Counted from the stretch's first letter, positions 33,471 to 42,271 are shown. The stretch is 64,000 nucleotides of DNA from JADGHX01 sp035760965 (GCA_035760965.1 DASTRY010000044.1:1-64000), one strand, 5' to 3'. The notes: generated by a model from the sequence alone, not told the origin. Made by a program: numbers and translations.

Positions 33471-34614
33471 CGAACGGATTCTGACCACGCACGTCGGCAG
33501 CATTGCCCGACCGCGCGCGATGCTGGACCTCGCGAACATGAAGGTCGGGCCGCCGCAGGACCCGGTGCAGTACGCGCGCGTCGTGCGCGAGTCCGTTGCG
33601 GACGTCGTGCAGAAGCAGGTCGCGGCCGGCATCGACATCGTGAACGACGGGGAGTACGGCAAGTCGAGCTGGGCGAACTACATCCTCGAGCGGATCAGCG
33701 GCTTCGAACGCCGCACGGCCGAAGCCGCGCCCATGGACTGGCTGGGCCGCGACCGCGAGCGCTTCCCGGAAGTCATCGCGGAAGAATTCAAGGGCATGGG
33801 TCAGGTCACGTCGAAGTACGTGTGCACGGGCCCGATCCGCTATGCGCCGGAGGCGGTTCGTCGCGACATCGACAACCTCAAAGCGGCGCTCGCACCGGCG
33901 CGCGCGCTCGAGGGGTTCCTCACCGCCGTCGCGCCGGCGAGCGGCGTGTTCAACGGCACGAACGAGTTCTACGCGAGCGAGCGCGACTACATCTTTGCGC
34001 TCGCGGAAGCGCTGCGCGACGAGTACATGGCGATCTACGAGTCGGGCCTCATCGTGCAAGTGGACGATGCCGTGCTCGCCAACATGTACGATTTCCTGTC
34101 GCAGAAGAGCCCGAAGCACTACCGGGAGTGGGCCGAGCTGCGCGTCGCGGCGCTGAATCACGCCTTGCGCGACATCCCCGAGGACCGCATCCGCTATCAC
34201 GTGTGTTTCGGGAGCTGGCACGTCCCGCACACCTCCGACGCACCGCTCGAAGACATCGTGGATCTCATCCTCACGGTGCGAGCCGGCGCGTATTCGCTGG
34301 AAGCCGCCAATCCGCGGCACGAGCACGAATGGCGCGTGTGGCAGAAGGTGAAGCTGCCGCCCGGGAAGATTCTGATCCCCGGCGTCGTCACGCATCACAT
34401 CATCACGGTCGAGCACCCGCAGGTGGTGGCGGATCGCATCGTGAAGTACGCGAACATCGTGGGACGGGAGAACGTCATCGCCGGCACGGATTGCGGTTTC
34501 GCGCAGACGGAGCTGATCTCGCGCGTGCATCCGTCGGTGATGTGGGCGAAGTTCCAGTCGCTCGCCGAAGGCGCACGGCTCGCCACCAAGGAGCTCTGGG
34601 GCCGCAAATCCTGA
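33457..34614 (+). CDS. Core-MetE protein, paralog 4
   Basis: 385 aa, starting 14 bases inside the acetoacetyl-CoA synthetase gene. Entry motif ILTTHVGSIARP near residue 8. Zinc site: His248 and Cys250 (HVCFGSW), Glu282 (LEAANPRHEHEW), Cys346 (TDCGF). The QxDEP block is QVDDAVL. Strongly resembles paralog 2 in the start and in the EAANPRHxHEW region, so the pair probably arose by duplication within the island. Coupling to a CoA synthetase repeats the pattern seen with paralog 3. Substrates unknown. Confidence 0.87.
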   Translation: MKRSDERILTTHVGSIARPRAMLDLANMKVGPPQDPVQYARVVRESVADVVQKQVAAGIDIVNDGEYGKSSWANYILERISGFERRTAEAAPMDWLGRDRERFPEVIAEEFKGMGQVTSKYVCTGPIRYAPEAVRRDIDNLKAALAPARALEGFLTAVAPASGVFNGTNEFYASERDYIFALAEALRDEYMAIYESGLIVQVDDAVLANMYDFLSQKSPKHYREWAELRVAALNHALRDIPEDRIRYHVCFGSWHVPHTSDAPLEDIVDLILTVRAGAYSLEAANPRHEHEWRVWQKVKLPPGKILIPGVVTHHIITVEHPQVVADRIVKYANIVGRENVIAGTDCGFAQTELISRVHPSVMWAKFQSLAEGARLATKELWGRKS

Positions 34615-34629
34615 GGCCCGCCCGCCGGC

Positions 34630-35304
34630 TCACACGGGCATCGGTTTGCCCTGGATGAGCTCCACCATGCTCTGTGTGGTGCCGGCTTCTCCGGCTTGCT
34701 CCACCATGTTGCGGAAGACCTGCACGTCCTGCTCGCGGCGGGCCGGGTCCTTCTCCGACAGCATCCGCTTGAAGTTCGACGCGAGCGGTGAGGTCACTTC
34801 GAGATACACGCGGCGCCGTTCCTGCGAATAGAAGTCGAGCACGCTGTCCGGCGCGCGCCCGGCGATCACGGCGGAGAGGGTATCGACCAGCGCCATCGCA
34901 TCGATGACGCCCGTCGTGAGCCCCATGCCGCCGCAGGGATTGCAGACGTGCGCGGCATCGCCCGCGAGCAGCGCCCGCCCGACGCGAAAGGTGGGCGCGC
35001 ATCGCTCGTGCGCGCGATAGGGCGAGGAGGCAACGATCTCGTACGGCTCGCGCGGATCGGGAAGGATCTTCGCGTAGTGCTCGGGAATGCGCCGGCGCGC
35101 TTCCTCTTCGGGCAGCGCCGCGTCCTCGCCGTACGTGACGCGCCACATGCGTCTTTGCCAAGTACACGGCGGCGCGCGGGGAATCGTTGATCTGCGCTTC
35201 GGCCTCGAGCAGCGTGACGGGAATGCCGTTGCGCGCGAGCCGAGCGCGGTCAGAAAGCCCACCGGGCCGGCGCCGACGACGATCACGCCGTCTCGTCTTT
35301 CCAT
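34630..35304 (-). pseudogene. Decayed FAD-dependent aromatic monooxygenase (UbiH/PheA-like), internally deleted
   Basis: The start MERRDGVIVVGAGPVGFLTAL is a FAD-binding GxGxxG motif. At about 35238 one base is missing: the family-like continuation LARNGIPVTLLEAEAQINDS is then read in another frame. Near 35150-35165 the sequence jumps from SPRAAVY, normally near residue 45, to WRVTYGEDAALPEEE, normally past residue 200, and returns to the first frame. The C-terminal part is intact, including RALLAGDAAHVCNPCGGMGL with the second FAD motif GD. About 150-180 residues are gone, so no working enzyme is expected. It lies 12 bases after the sirtuin gene on the same strand. Confidence 0.8.
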
Positions 35305-35316
35305 GTCGTCCCCCCC

Positions 35317-36147
35317 TCAGCACTCGATTCGTTCAGTCGAACATAGCAGAGCCGATAGCGCACGCGCGCACGGCTCGGTGATCTTCAGTGCCAGCAGGTG
35401 GTCCGCGCGAGTGCGTCCGAGATTGATCGCTGCGATGGGCTTGCCGGCTGCGGCCGCCACCTGCGCGAAGCGGTACCCCGAGTACACCATGAGGGACGAG
35501 CCCACGACGAGCATCGCATCCGCCTGATGCAAGTGATCCATCGCGGCCTCGACGCGCTCCTTCGGTACGCTCTCGCCGAAGAACACGACATCGGGTTTCA
35601 GCACGCCGGCGCAGTACGAGCACGGCGCCACCTCGAACGTGCTGAAGTCGAGCCCGTCGAGATCCGCATCTCCGTCCGGCGCGGTGCGCGCATCGAGCTG
35701 CGTCCACGATGGATTCAGCGCGATCAACTCATCCTGCAGCTCCGATCGGGGCTGCAGGCGCCAGCAGTCCATGCATCGTACGACGTCCATGCGCCCATGC
35801 AGATCGATCACGGATTTGCTGCCCGCCGCTTGATGCAGCCGGTCGACGTTCTGCGTCACCAGTTGCTCGACGTGGCCTTGCTGTTCGAGTCGGGCGAGCG
35901 CGCGATGCGCGGCGTTCGGCGCGGCGCGCCCGAAACGTTGCCAACCGATGAGACTGCGCGCCCAGTAGCGGCGTCGCGTGAGCGGGTCGCTCATGAACGC
36001 CTGCAGGGTGACCGGTTGTGCGCGTTTCCACGCGCCGTCGGCATCCCGGTAGTCGGGGATGCCCGAATCGGTGCTGCAGCCGGCACCGGTCAGGACGAAC
36101 AGACGAGGATGGCGCTCGATGAAATCGCTGAGTGCGCTCGGCTCCAT
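35317..36147 (-). CDS. Sir2-family NAD-dependent protein deacylase (SIRT4-like, class II)
   Basis: 276 aa. All Sir2 motifs are present: VLTGAGCSTDSGIPDYRD, LVTQNVDRLHQAAG, the catalytic His in DLHGRMDVV, and a zinc site CMDC ... CSYC. The residue pattern after GAG (CSTDSGIPDYR) is typical of class II sirtuins. It removes acyl groups from lysines with NAD+ as co-substrate in the cytoplasm. No acyltransferase gene is adjacent; it shares a strand with the decayed monooxygenase downstream. Confidence 0.93.
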   Translation of the reverse strand: MEPSALSDFIERHPRLFVLTGAGCSTDSGIPDYRDADGAWKRAQPVTLQAFMSDPLTRRRYWARSLIGWQRFGRAAPNAAHRALARLEQQGHVEQLVTQNVDRLHQAAGSKSVIDLHGRMDVVRCMDCWRLQPRSELQDELIALNPSWTQLDARTAPDGDADLDGLDFSTFEVAPCSYCAGVLKPDVVFFGESVPKERVEAAMDHLHQADAMLVVGSSLMVYSGYRFAQVAAAAGKPIAAINLGRTRADHLLALKITEPCARALSALLCSTERIEC

Positions 36148-36196
36148 GCCGTCGAGAATAGCATTCGCGTCAAGCGCCTCTGCGACGCTGCGTGCG

Positions 36197-36607
36197 CTAG
36201 CGATCCGCGACCGGACGAACCTGGAAGCCGAGCACGCCTTTGCGATTGATGCCGATCACCAGCTCGCGGTCGGGCCCGCGTGGCACGCGCACGAAAGCGA
36301 TGCCTTCCTTGCCGATCTTCTCCAGTCGTCGTACCCAGGGCGCGCGTTTCTGGAAGTGCAGCGGCTCGGCGCCTTTCAGCGTCGTGACGGCGGGGGCGGT
36401 CACCACCACCTGCTCGGTATCGTCCGCACCTTGCACGGCGTGCGCGAACGAAGCGGCGCATTCCGTCGAGCTCGTCACGCTCATCACAGCGCCAGGACCG
36501 ATGCAGAAGCGCTCCAGGCGCTCGTCCGCGGGAGCGGCTTGGGAATGCAAGGCGATCAGCGCGGCGATCGTCGCCAGCGTGACCCACGTTTTCCGTATCG
36601 CCCTCAT
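36197..36607 (-). CDS. Secreted protein of unknown function
   Basis: 136 aa. Signal peptide at residues 1-25 (TLATIAALIALHSQAAPA). Two Cys (RFCIGPG and TECAASF) are 15 residues apart. The C-terminal half is basic, with KIGKEGIAFVRVPRG and LVIGINRKGVLGFQV. No family is recognised. The interval 36608-36756 upstream is gene-free and should hold its promoter. Confidence 0.65.
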   Translation of the reverse strand: MRAIRKTWVTLATIAALIALHSQAAPADERLERFCIGPGAVMSVTSSTECAASFAHAVQGADDTEQVVVTAPAVTTLKGAEPLHFQKRAPWVRRLEKIGKEGIAFVRVPRGPDRELVIGINRKGVLGFQVRPVADR

Positions 36608-36756
36608 GAGCCGTACCTTCCACCACGGAGGGGGTCACGAGGTATCCGCGAACGCCGTTCGCGCACGCCGAGAGCGCGCCGCGCGATGTAGGCGGGAAGA
36701 GATGCGCGCGTCGGTCGCGGCGGGCTCGCGTGTAGGCCGCGTCCGACGGGTTCGGC

Positions 36757-37152
36757 TCAGCCGGTGCGCGAGCGGACCAGCTTCTTGCGGGACGGGCGTC
36801 CGTCGCGCGGTGCCTCGGCGCGAGCCTTGGCGGCAAGCGGGCCGAACTCGGCCTTCGCCACGGCATCGATCCGGCGGGCCGCCATGCGGTAGCGCTGGAC
36901 CAGCTCGCTCCCGAAGGGGGTGAGAATCGCGCCGCCACCGCCCGCACCGCCGACGGTCGCGACCGTCGCGGGCTCGACGAACGAATGATTGATCTCGTCG
37001 AGCAACAGCCAGGCACGCCGATAGCTCATCTTCAGCTCGCTCGCGGCCCGGCGCAGCGAGCCCGTACGTGCGATCGCCTCCAGCAGCTGAATCTTGCCGG
37101 GACCGATCGAGCAGCCCGGCGTGAGATCGACACGAAAACGAATGTTTTGCAT
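36757..37152 (-). CDS. ModE-like N-terminal winged helix-turn-helix regulator
   Basis: 131 aa. GPGKIQLLEAIARTGSLRRAASELKMSYRRAWLLLDEIN is a stretched match (residues about 18-58) to the LysR-like winged helix of ModE, which is followed by the glycine-rich GGAGGGGAILTPFG turn. Only the DNA-binding half is present; the molybdate-binding TOBE domains of ModE are missing. Such short forms occur as regulators near molybdate or other metal genes, none of which is seen here. The tail is rich in Lys and Arg. Start 37152 is taken because the match begins there; ATG 37158 is equally possible. Confidence 0.8.
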   Translation of the reverse strand: MQNIRFRVDLTPGCSIGPGKIQLLEAIARTGSLRRAASELKMSYRRAWLLLDEINHSFVEPATVATVGGAGGGGAILTPFGSELVQRYRMAARRIDAVAKAEFGPLAAKARAEAPRDGRPSRKKLVRSRTG

Positions 37153-37270
37153 CGGCAAGCCTTGGATTCGGTTCGGCCCAGCATCGGGTGCTTCCGCGCG
37201 TCAGGCAATACTAACGTCAGCGTAGCAGCGATGGCATGCGCGGCGCAGCCGCTCGCGTAGACTCGGACGC

Positions 37271-38281
37271 ATGAGCGCTTTCAATCCAGCGGCGTATCCG
37301 GCCGTCTACTGGGTCATCGCGTCGTCGATCGCGGTGCTCGGAGTCGCATGCGTCGCGCTCGCGCGCCGCGTGCGGCATTGGCGCCGCACCTTCGCGTCGG
37401 AGCAAGAGCAGTTTCTTCTGGACCTGAGCACGCTGCAGGGTCGAATCGAAGCGCAGGAGCGTGAGCTCCAACGGGCGAACGCGGAGCTCGCCGAGCGCGC
37501 ACGGCGTCTCGAGGCGCAAGCGGGCGCGCTGGCCGATGCCGAGCGCACGATCCGCACGCGGGACACGGAGCTGCTTCGTGCGGGCCAAGCCCTCGAGGCG
37601 GGCGCCGCGCAGCTCGCCGACGTGAACGAACGCCATGCGGATCTCCTCGCCGGTGTGCTGGATGAGCTGCGCGTACCGTTGAATCGAGCGCTCATCCTCT
37701 CCAAGCTGCTCGCCGACAACGGGTCGGTGAATCTCACGCCCGAGCAGGTGAAGTTCGCGGGCAGCATCTATGCCGCGGGCAACGATTTGCTCGAGCTGCT
37801 CAACGATCTGCTCGACCTGGCGAGCATCGCGGCACACCGCATCGATATCCGTCCCGAGCCGCTCGCGCTGCGCGAGCTCATCACGGCGCTCGCGCAAGCG
37901 TTCGCGCCGGAAGCGGAGGAGAAGCGTCTCGGTCTCGAGGTGCACCTCGCGCGCGACCTGCCGGCCACGCTCGAGAGCGACGCGCAGCGGCTGCCGCAGG
38001 TGCTGAGGAATCTCGTCGCGACGGCCATACGGCTCACGGACCGCGGCACGGTGTCGCTCGAAGTCGCTCGGCGCGAGGCCGGCATCGAATTCGTCGTCGG
38101 TGCAGGCGCTGGCCGCTCGCAAGCCGCGGGGCTTCGTCTGACACTCGCGCGGGAGCTCGCAGTCCTGCTCGGCGGCTGCATCGAGGTGCAGAGCGCGCCC
38201 GACCGCGCGAGCCTGTTCCGCTTCTTTGCACCGGCAGTCGCGCTGCCATCCGAGCACAGGCCTGCGCAGGTTGGCGCGTGA
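37271..38281 (+). CDS. Degenerate membrane histidine kinase (pseudokinase)
   Basis: 336 aa. One membrane helix at about residues 13-30, a long coiled coil (about 45-120), then a dimerisation helix VLDELRVPLNRALILSKLLADN where the phosphate-accepting His of the usual SHELRTPLN is Asp131. In the ATPase part, QVLRNLVATAIRLTDRG has Thr251 in place of the N-box Asn. The G1 box (DxGxG) is replaced by VVGAGAG and the F box is absent; the G2 box is changed to AAGLRLTLAREL. Catalysis is therefore unlikely; a scaffold or sensory role is inferred. CheB follows after 19 bases. Confidence 0.85.
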   Translation: MSAFNPAAYPAVYWVIASSIAVLGVACVALARRVRHWRRTFASEQEQFLLDLSTLQGRIEAQERELQRANAELAERARRLEAQAGALADAERTIRTRDTELLRAGQALEAGAAQLADVNERHADLLAGVLDELRVPLNRALILSKLLADNGSVNLTPEQVKFAGSIYAAGNDLLELLNDLLDLASIAAHRIDIRPEPLALRELITALAQAFAPEAEEKRLGLEVHLARDLPATLESDAQRLPQVLRNLVATAIRLTDRGTVSLEVARREAGIEFVVGAGAGRSQAAGLRLTLARELAVLLGGCIEVQSAPDRASLFRFFAPAVALPSEHRPAQVGA

Positions 38282-38300
38282 GGACGAGGGTGAGAATGGC

Positions 38301-38912
38301 ATGACACGCGCAGAACCCCGCAGCGCGCTGCCTGGAGCGGACCTCATCGATCTGGTCGTGATCGGCGGCTCGGCCGGCGCCGTCCGGGTCCTCGGCCAGC
38401 TGGCGCCGAATCTCACCGAGCGTCTCGCACCTGCCGTGGTCGTCGTCGTGCACATGGCGTCGGATGCGCGTGCAATGTTGCCGGAGATCCTGCGTGCTCC
38501 CGGTCGTCCGCCGATGAAGCAAGCCGAGGACAAGGAGCCGGTGTGGCCCGGCACGGTGTATTTCGCGGCACCGGGCTATCACCTGCTGATCGAGGCAGAG
38601 CGCACGTTCGCGCTCTCGCTGGATGAGCCGCAACATTTCTCGCGTCCGTCCATCGACGTGCTGTTCGAGTCCGCGGCGGACGCGTACGGCCCGCGCCTCG
38701 CGGGTGTGATTCTGACCGGCGCGAACACCGACGGCGCCTCGGGCCTGCGTGCGATCGCCGACGCGGGCGGCGTGACGATCGTGCAGGACCCGAAAACGGC
38801 GGCGGCGGTGACCATGCCGCAAGCCGCCCGGGAGGCGTGCCCGAGCAGTCATCTCGTCGATGGTGCCGAGTTGGCGAGCTGGCTCGGCTCGCTGGAGCGA
38901 CGCACTCCATGA
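38301..38912 (+). CDS. cheB: Stand-alone CheB methylesterase domain
   Basis: 203 aa, without the receiver domain normally ahead of CheB. Catalytic Ser24 in VIGGSAGAV, His51 in VVVHMAS and Asp144 in ILTGANTDGASGL are all present. The enzyme class removes methyl groups from glutamates of chemoreceptors; free CheB domains also occur with sensor kinases outside chemotaxis. No CheR or receptor gene is near. ATG 38301 has GAGGG ahead. The next gene starts within its stop codon (ATGA). Confidence 0.88.
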   Translation: MTRAEPRSALPGADLIDLVVIGGSAGAVRVLGQLAPNLTERLAPAVVVVVHMASDARAMLPEILRAPGRPPMKQAEDKEPVWPGTVYFAAPGYHLLIEAERTFALSLDEPQHFSRPSIDVLFESAADAYGPRLAGVILTGANTDGASGLRAIADAGGVTIVQDPKTAAAVTMPQAAREACPSSHLVDGAELASWLGSLERRTP

Positions 38913-39772
38913 CAGCGGTTTTCGAAGCTATTCCCGCAGTGCAATGCCAGCTCGCCGAATCGCCCGTGTGGCTGCCGGCAGAGGGCGTGCTCGTCTTCGT
39001 CGATATCACCGGGCGGCGCTTGTATCGGTTCACGCCGGCGACGGCGGCGCTCGAGAGCTTCGCGATCGACGAGGACATCGGATGCGTGGCGCCGGCGAAG
39101 GGCGGAGGCTACGTCGCCGGACTGCGCTCCGGCATCTGGCTGCTCGATGCGCGCGGCGCGAAAGTGCGCTGTCTCGCCGCGAATCCGGAGAACCCGGCGA
39201 CGAGCCGCTTCAACGACGGGCGCGTCGATCCGCGCGGGCGCTTCGTCGCCGGCACGGTCGATGAGCCGAAGGCGGGCGGCAACGCCAATCTCTATCGCTG
39301 CGATCGGCGCGGTTTGGTGCGCTTGACCAGCGGGCTTCTGACCTCCAACGGCGTCGCGTTCTCGCCGGATGGCCGCACGCTGTACCACTCGGATACGCCG
39401 CGCTTCGTGATCTATCGGTACGACTACGATCCGGCAACGGGCGCGGCCGAGAATCGCCGCGTGTTCGTGCAGATCGAACCGACGGCGACCGATCGCGGGC
39501 GACCCGATGGCGCCGCGATGGATTCCGAAGGGTGTTACTGGAGCGCGCAGTACGAGGGCGGGCGCGTGCATCGCTACGATCCGGACGGCAAGCTCATCTC
39601 GTCGCATCCGGTCCCTGCGCGAAACGTCACGATGCCGGCGTTCGGCGGTGACGATATGAAGACGCTGTTCGTCACGACCGCGCGCGAGAAGAGCGGGGCC
39701 GGCGGGCACGTCTATGCAATGCGCGTCGATGTGGCCGGCGTGGCGTCGCCGCCGTTCGATCCCGAAGTCTGA
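38909..39772 (+). CDS. SMP-30/gluconolactonase/LRE family protein
   Basis: 287 aa. Metal ligands of the six-bladed propeller are visible: Glu in LAESPVWLP, Asn in LTSNGVAFSPDG and Asp in PDGAAMDSEG. These enzymes open sugar lactones or other lactones with a divalent metal. It is translationally coupled (ATGA) to the CheB gene, an odd pairing of signalling and carbohydrate functions; cotranscription may simply be chance grouping. Its stop abuts the stop of the convergent glycerol kinase gene. Confidence 0.9.
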   Translation: MTAVFEAIPAVQCQLAESPVWLPAEGVLVFVDITGRRLYRFTPATAALESFAIDEDIGCVAPAKGGGYVAGLRSGIWLLDARGAKVRCLAANPENPATSRFNDGRVDPRGRFVAGTVDEPKAGGNANLYRCDRRGLVRLTSGLLTSNGVAFSPDGRTLYHSDTPRFVIYRYDYDPATGAAENRRVFVQIEPTATDRGRPDGAAMDSEGCYWSAQYEGGRVHRYDPDGKLISSHPVPARNVTMPAFGGDDMKTLFVTTAREKSGAGGHVYAMRVDVAGVASPPFDPEV

Positions 39773-41257
39773 CTAGCGCGACCGCGCGCGGCGCACGGCG
39801 TCGCGCCAGCCGGCGATCTCTCGCTCACGCGCATCGGCGGCAAGCTGCGGTTCGCATTTCGCGTCCGCCTGCCACAAGCTCGCGATCTCCTGCAGCGAGC
39901 CATAGACGCCGCTGCCCAGTCCGGCGAGACACGCTGCTCCGAAGGCAGTCGATTCCGCCATCTTCGGCCGCAGGATCGTTATTCCCAGCACATCTGCGAG
40001 CCGCTGCAGGAAGAACGCGTTCTGCGCCATGCCGCCGTCGACCTTGAGGGTCGCGGGCCGCACGCCGTCCGCGGCCATCGCATCCAGCAGATCGCGCGTT
40101 TGATACGCGACGCTGTCGAGCCCGGCGCGGGCCAATTCCGCGCGGCCCGATGCGCGAGTCAGCCCGACGATGATGCCGCGCGCATCCGGATCCCAGTGCG
40201 GCGCGCCGAGCCCAGTGAACGCGGGCACGAGGTAGACGCCGCCCGAATCGCGCACGGACTTCGCGAGCACTTCCGTCTCCGCCGCGCGCGCGAACAGCCC
40301 CAGCCCATCGCGCAGCCATTGAATGGTCGAGCCGGCCGACAGGATCGAGCCTTCGAGCGCGTACGTCCGCTTGCCGCCGAGCTGATAGGCAATCGTGCTC
40401 AGCAAGCGATTCTTGGAGCGCACGAGGTGCTCGCCCGTGTTCAGCACGAGAAACGCGCCGGTGCCGTACGTGCTCTTCGCATCCCCCGCCGCGAAGCACG
40501 CCTGGCCGACCAGCGCCGCCTGCTGATCGCCCGCGACGCCGCGGATCGGGAGCGCCTGGCCGAAAACCGCCGGATCGGTGACGCCGAAATCACCTGCGCT
40601 GTCGCGCACCTCCGGCAAGCAGCTCATCGGTACGTCGAAGAGTGCGCAGAGCGAGGAGTCCCAGCATCCTTTGCGGATATCGAATAGCGCGGTGCGGCTC
40701 GCGTTGGTGACGTCGGTGACGTGAAGACGTCCCTGCGTCAAGCGCCAGATGAGAAAGCTGTCGACCGTGCCGAACGCAAGATGCCCGGCTTTCGCGGCCG
40801 CCCGCGCTTCGGGGACGCGCTCGAGAATCCACGCGAGCTTGGTCGCGGAGAAGTAAGGATCGAGCAAGAGACCGGTCTTCTCCGCAACTTCCGCCTCGTG
40901 CCCGGCGCTTTGCAGCTTGCGGCAGAGATCGGCTGTGCGCCGGTCCTGCCACACGATGGCGTTGTGCAGCGGAGCGCCCGTGCGGCGATCCCAGACGACG
41001 GTGGTTTCGCGCTGGTTCGTGACGCCTATCGCCGCGACCGTGCGCTTCTGCTCGCGCAACCGCCGGAGCACTTCACGTGCGGTGGAGAGCGTCGTCGCCC
41101 AGATCACCTCGGGATCGTGCTCGACCCAGCCCGATGCCGGATAGAGCTGCGCGAACGCCTGCTGCTCGAGCGCGATGACCTCGCCGCGGCTCGTGAAGCC
41201 GATCGCGCGGCTCGAGCTCGTCCCCTGATCGATCGCGAGCAGAATGGCATCGCTCAC
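39773..41257 (-). CDS. glpK: Glycerol kinase
   Basis: 494 aa, the normal length, from GTG 41257 with GAGG 5 bases ahead. FGGY-kinase blocks: LLAIDQGTSSSRA (phosphate loop), VTNQRETTVVWDRRTG, STYGTGAFLVLNTG, TGLGAPHWDPDARG and KVDGGMAQN. It phosphorylates glycerol to sn-glycerol 3-phosphate in the cytoplasm. No glpF or glpD gene is adjacent. The upstream DUF4159 gene ends 11 bases before it on the same strand, suggesting a shared transcript without a functional link that can be read. Confidence 0.95.
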   Translation of the reverse strand: MSDAILLAIDQGTSSSRAIGFTSRGEVIALEQQAFAQLYPASGWVEHDPEVIWATTLSTAREVLRRLREQKRTVAAIGVTNQRETTVVWDRRTGAPLHNAIVWQDRRTADLCRKLQSAGHEAEVAEKTGLLLDPYFSATKLAWILERVPEARAAAKAGHLAFGTVDSFLIWRLTQGRLHVTDVTNASRTALFDIRKGCWDSSLCALFDVPMSCLPEVRDSAGDFGVTDPAVFGQALPIRGVAGDQQAALVGQACFAAGDAKSTYGTGAFLVLNTGEHLVRSKNRLLSTIAYQLGGKRTYALEGSILSAGSTIQWLRDGLGLFARAAETEVLAKSVRDSGGVYLVPAFTGLGAPHWDPDARGIIVGLTRASGRAELARAGLDSVAYQTRDLLDAMAADGVRPATLKVDGGMAQNAFFLQRLADVLGITILRPKMAESTAFGAACLAGLGSGVYGSLQEIASLWQADAKCEPQLAADAREREIAGWRDAVRRARSR

Positions 41258-41268
41258 GGCAGCCTCGC

Positions 41269-42087
41269 TCAGTGCGTCATGGCGTAGACCGCGAAATTTA
41301 CACCCATGCGCATGCCGAGCGAGGCGCCTTCCTGCGGATAGTCCGGATCGTCGGCCCACTGCCAGGAGTCGCCGAGATCGTTGTTGAAGGCGATCGCCAC
41401 CATCACGCGCCCATCGTCGTCGAGCACGGCGCGCCAGTGCGGCGTGACACCGTCCGCGCGATAGGGCACGCCGCCTTGCAAGGCGTTCCAGTTCGGCACC
41501 TGATATTTCGTGTCGAGATCGTAGACCGTGTGGAAGAGCGGATGATCGTCCGGCAGATCGACGATCGGGCGGTCCGGAAAGATGCGCCGCATGCCGGCGA
41601 CGAAGCCTTCCCACTCGCGCGTGCCGAAGAAGCTGTCGCACAGGAGAAAGCCGCCGCGCAACAGGTACTCGCGCAGCTTCGCGACCTGCGCGTCCGTCAG
41701 GTCCCACATGCCCGGCAGGCCGACGATCAGGAAAGGCCAGTCGTACACATCGTCGCCGTCGTCGAGATTCACCGGCTGCTCGACGGAGCGCACGTTGATG
41801 CGCGTGAGCCGACGCAGGATGCGCGCGAACCAGCGGTCGCCGCGGGGATAGTCCACGGCCCACGCCGTGCCGCCCTGAGTCCAGTCGCCGCTGCCGAAGA
41901 AGAAGCCGAAGCGCGAGTTGGGATACATGAGGCGCCCGACCACGAATTCGCCGGGCACTCGATAGTCCGGCGGCAGCTCGACATCGGCCTGCGGTTCGAG
42001 GCTCTGATAGACACGGAACTCGCGCTCCGCGTGCAGCGACGCTTGCACGCCAAGGAGCGCGAGCGCGAGAAGAAACCGCCTGAGCAT
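41269..42087 (-). CDS. DUF4159 secreted protein
   Basis: 272 aa. Signal peptide at residues 1-20 (LRRFLLALALLGVQASLHA). Family blocks: GRLMYPNSRFGFFFG, DWTQGGTAWAVDYPRGDRWF, and LREYLLRGGFLLCDSFFGTREW, which match DUF4159, a group with a glutamine-amidotransferase-like fold often tied to bacterial cell-surface or von Willebrand/MoxR gene sets. No such neighbours are here. ATG 42087 is chosen for the signal peptide. Confidence 0.88.
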   Translation of the reverse strand: MLRRFLLALALLGVQASLHAEREFRVYQSLEPQADVELPPDYRVPGEFVVGRLMYPNSRFGFFFGSGDWTQGGTAWAVDYPRGDRWFARILRRLTRINVRSVEQPVNLDDGDDVYDWPFLIVGLPGMWDLTDAQVAKLREYLLRGGFLLCDSFFGTREWEGFVAGMRRIFPDRPIVDLPDDHPLFHTVYDLDTKYQVPNWNALQGGVPYRADGVTPHWRAVLDDDGRVMVAIAFNNDLGDSWQWADDPDYPQEGASLGMRMGVNFAVYAMTH

Positions 42088-42271
42088 GGCGCGCAGTATG
42101 GGGCTAGCGGGGCGGGGGCTCATGCTCCGCGGCGTGCGGGTCCGCGCGCCGGCCGGCTTCGACTAGACGTTCGCCGCGAACGTGCCGCCGCAGGTTCGTC
42201 GACGTCACTCGCCCGACCCCCCTAGAATCGACGCCGCTCGAACAAAAGTCCGCACTTTGGGAGCAACGGAC

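Noticed and set aside
34475..35323. Long alternative minus-strand frame over the monooxygenase remnant
   Set aside because: Only its short stretch LARNGIPVTLLEAEAQINDS is real protein, and this belongs to the frameshifted monooxygenase; the rest is shadow.
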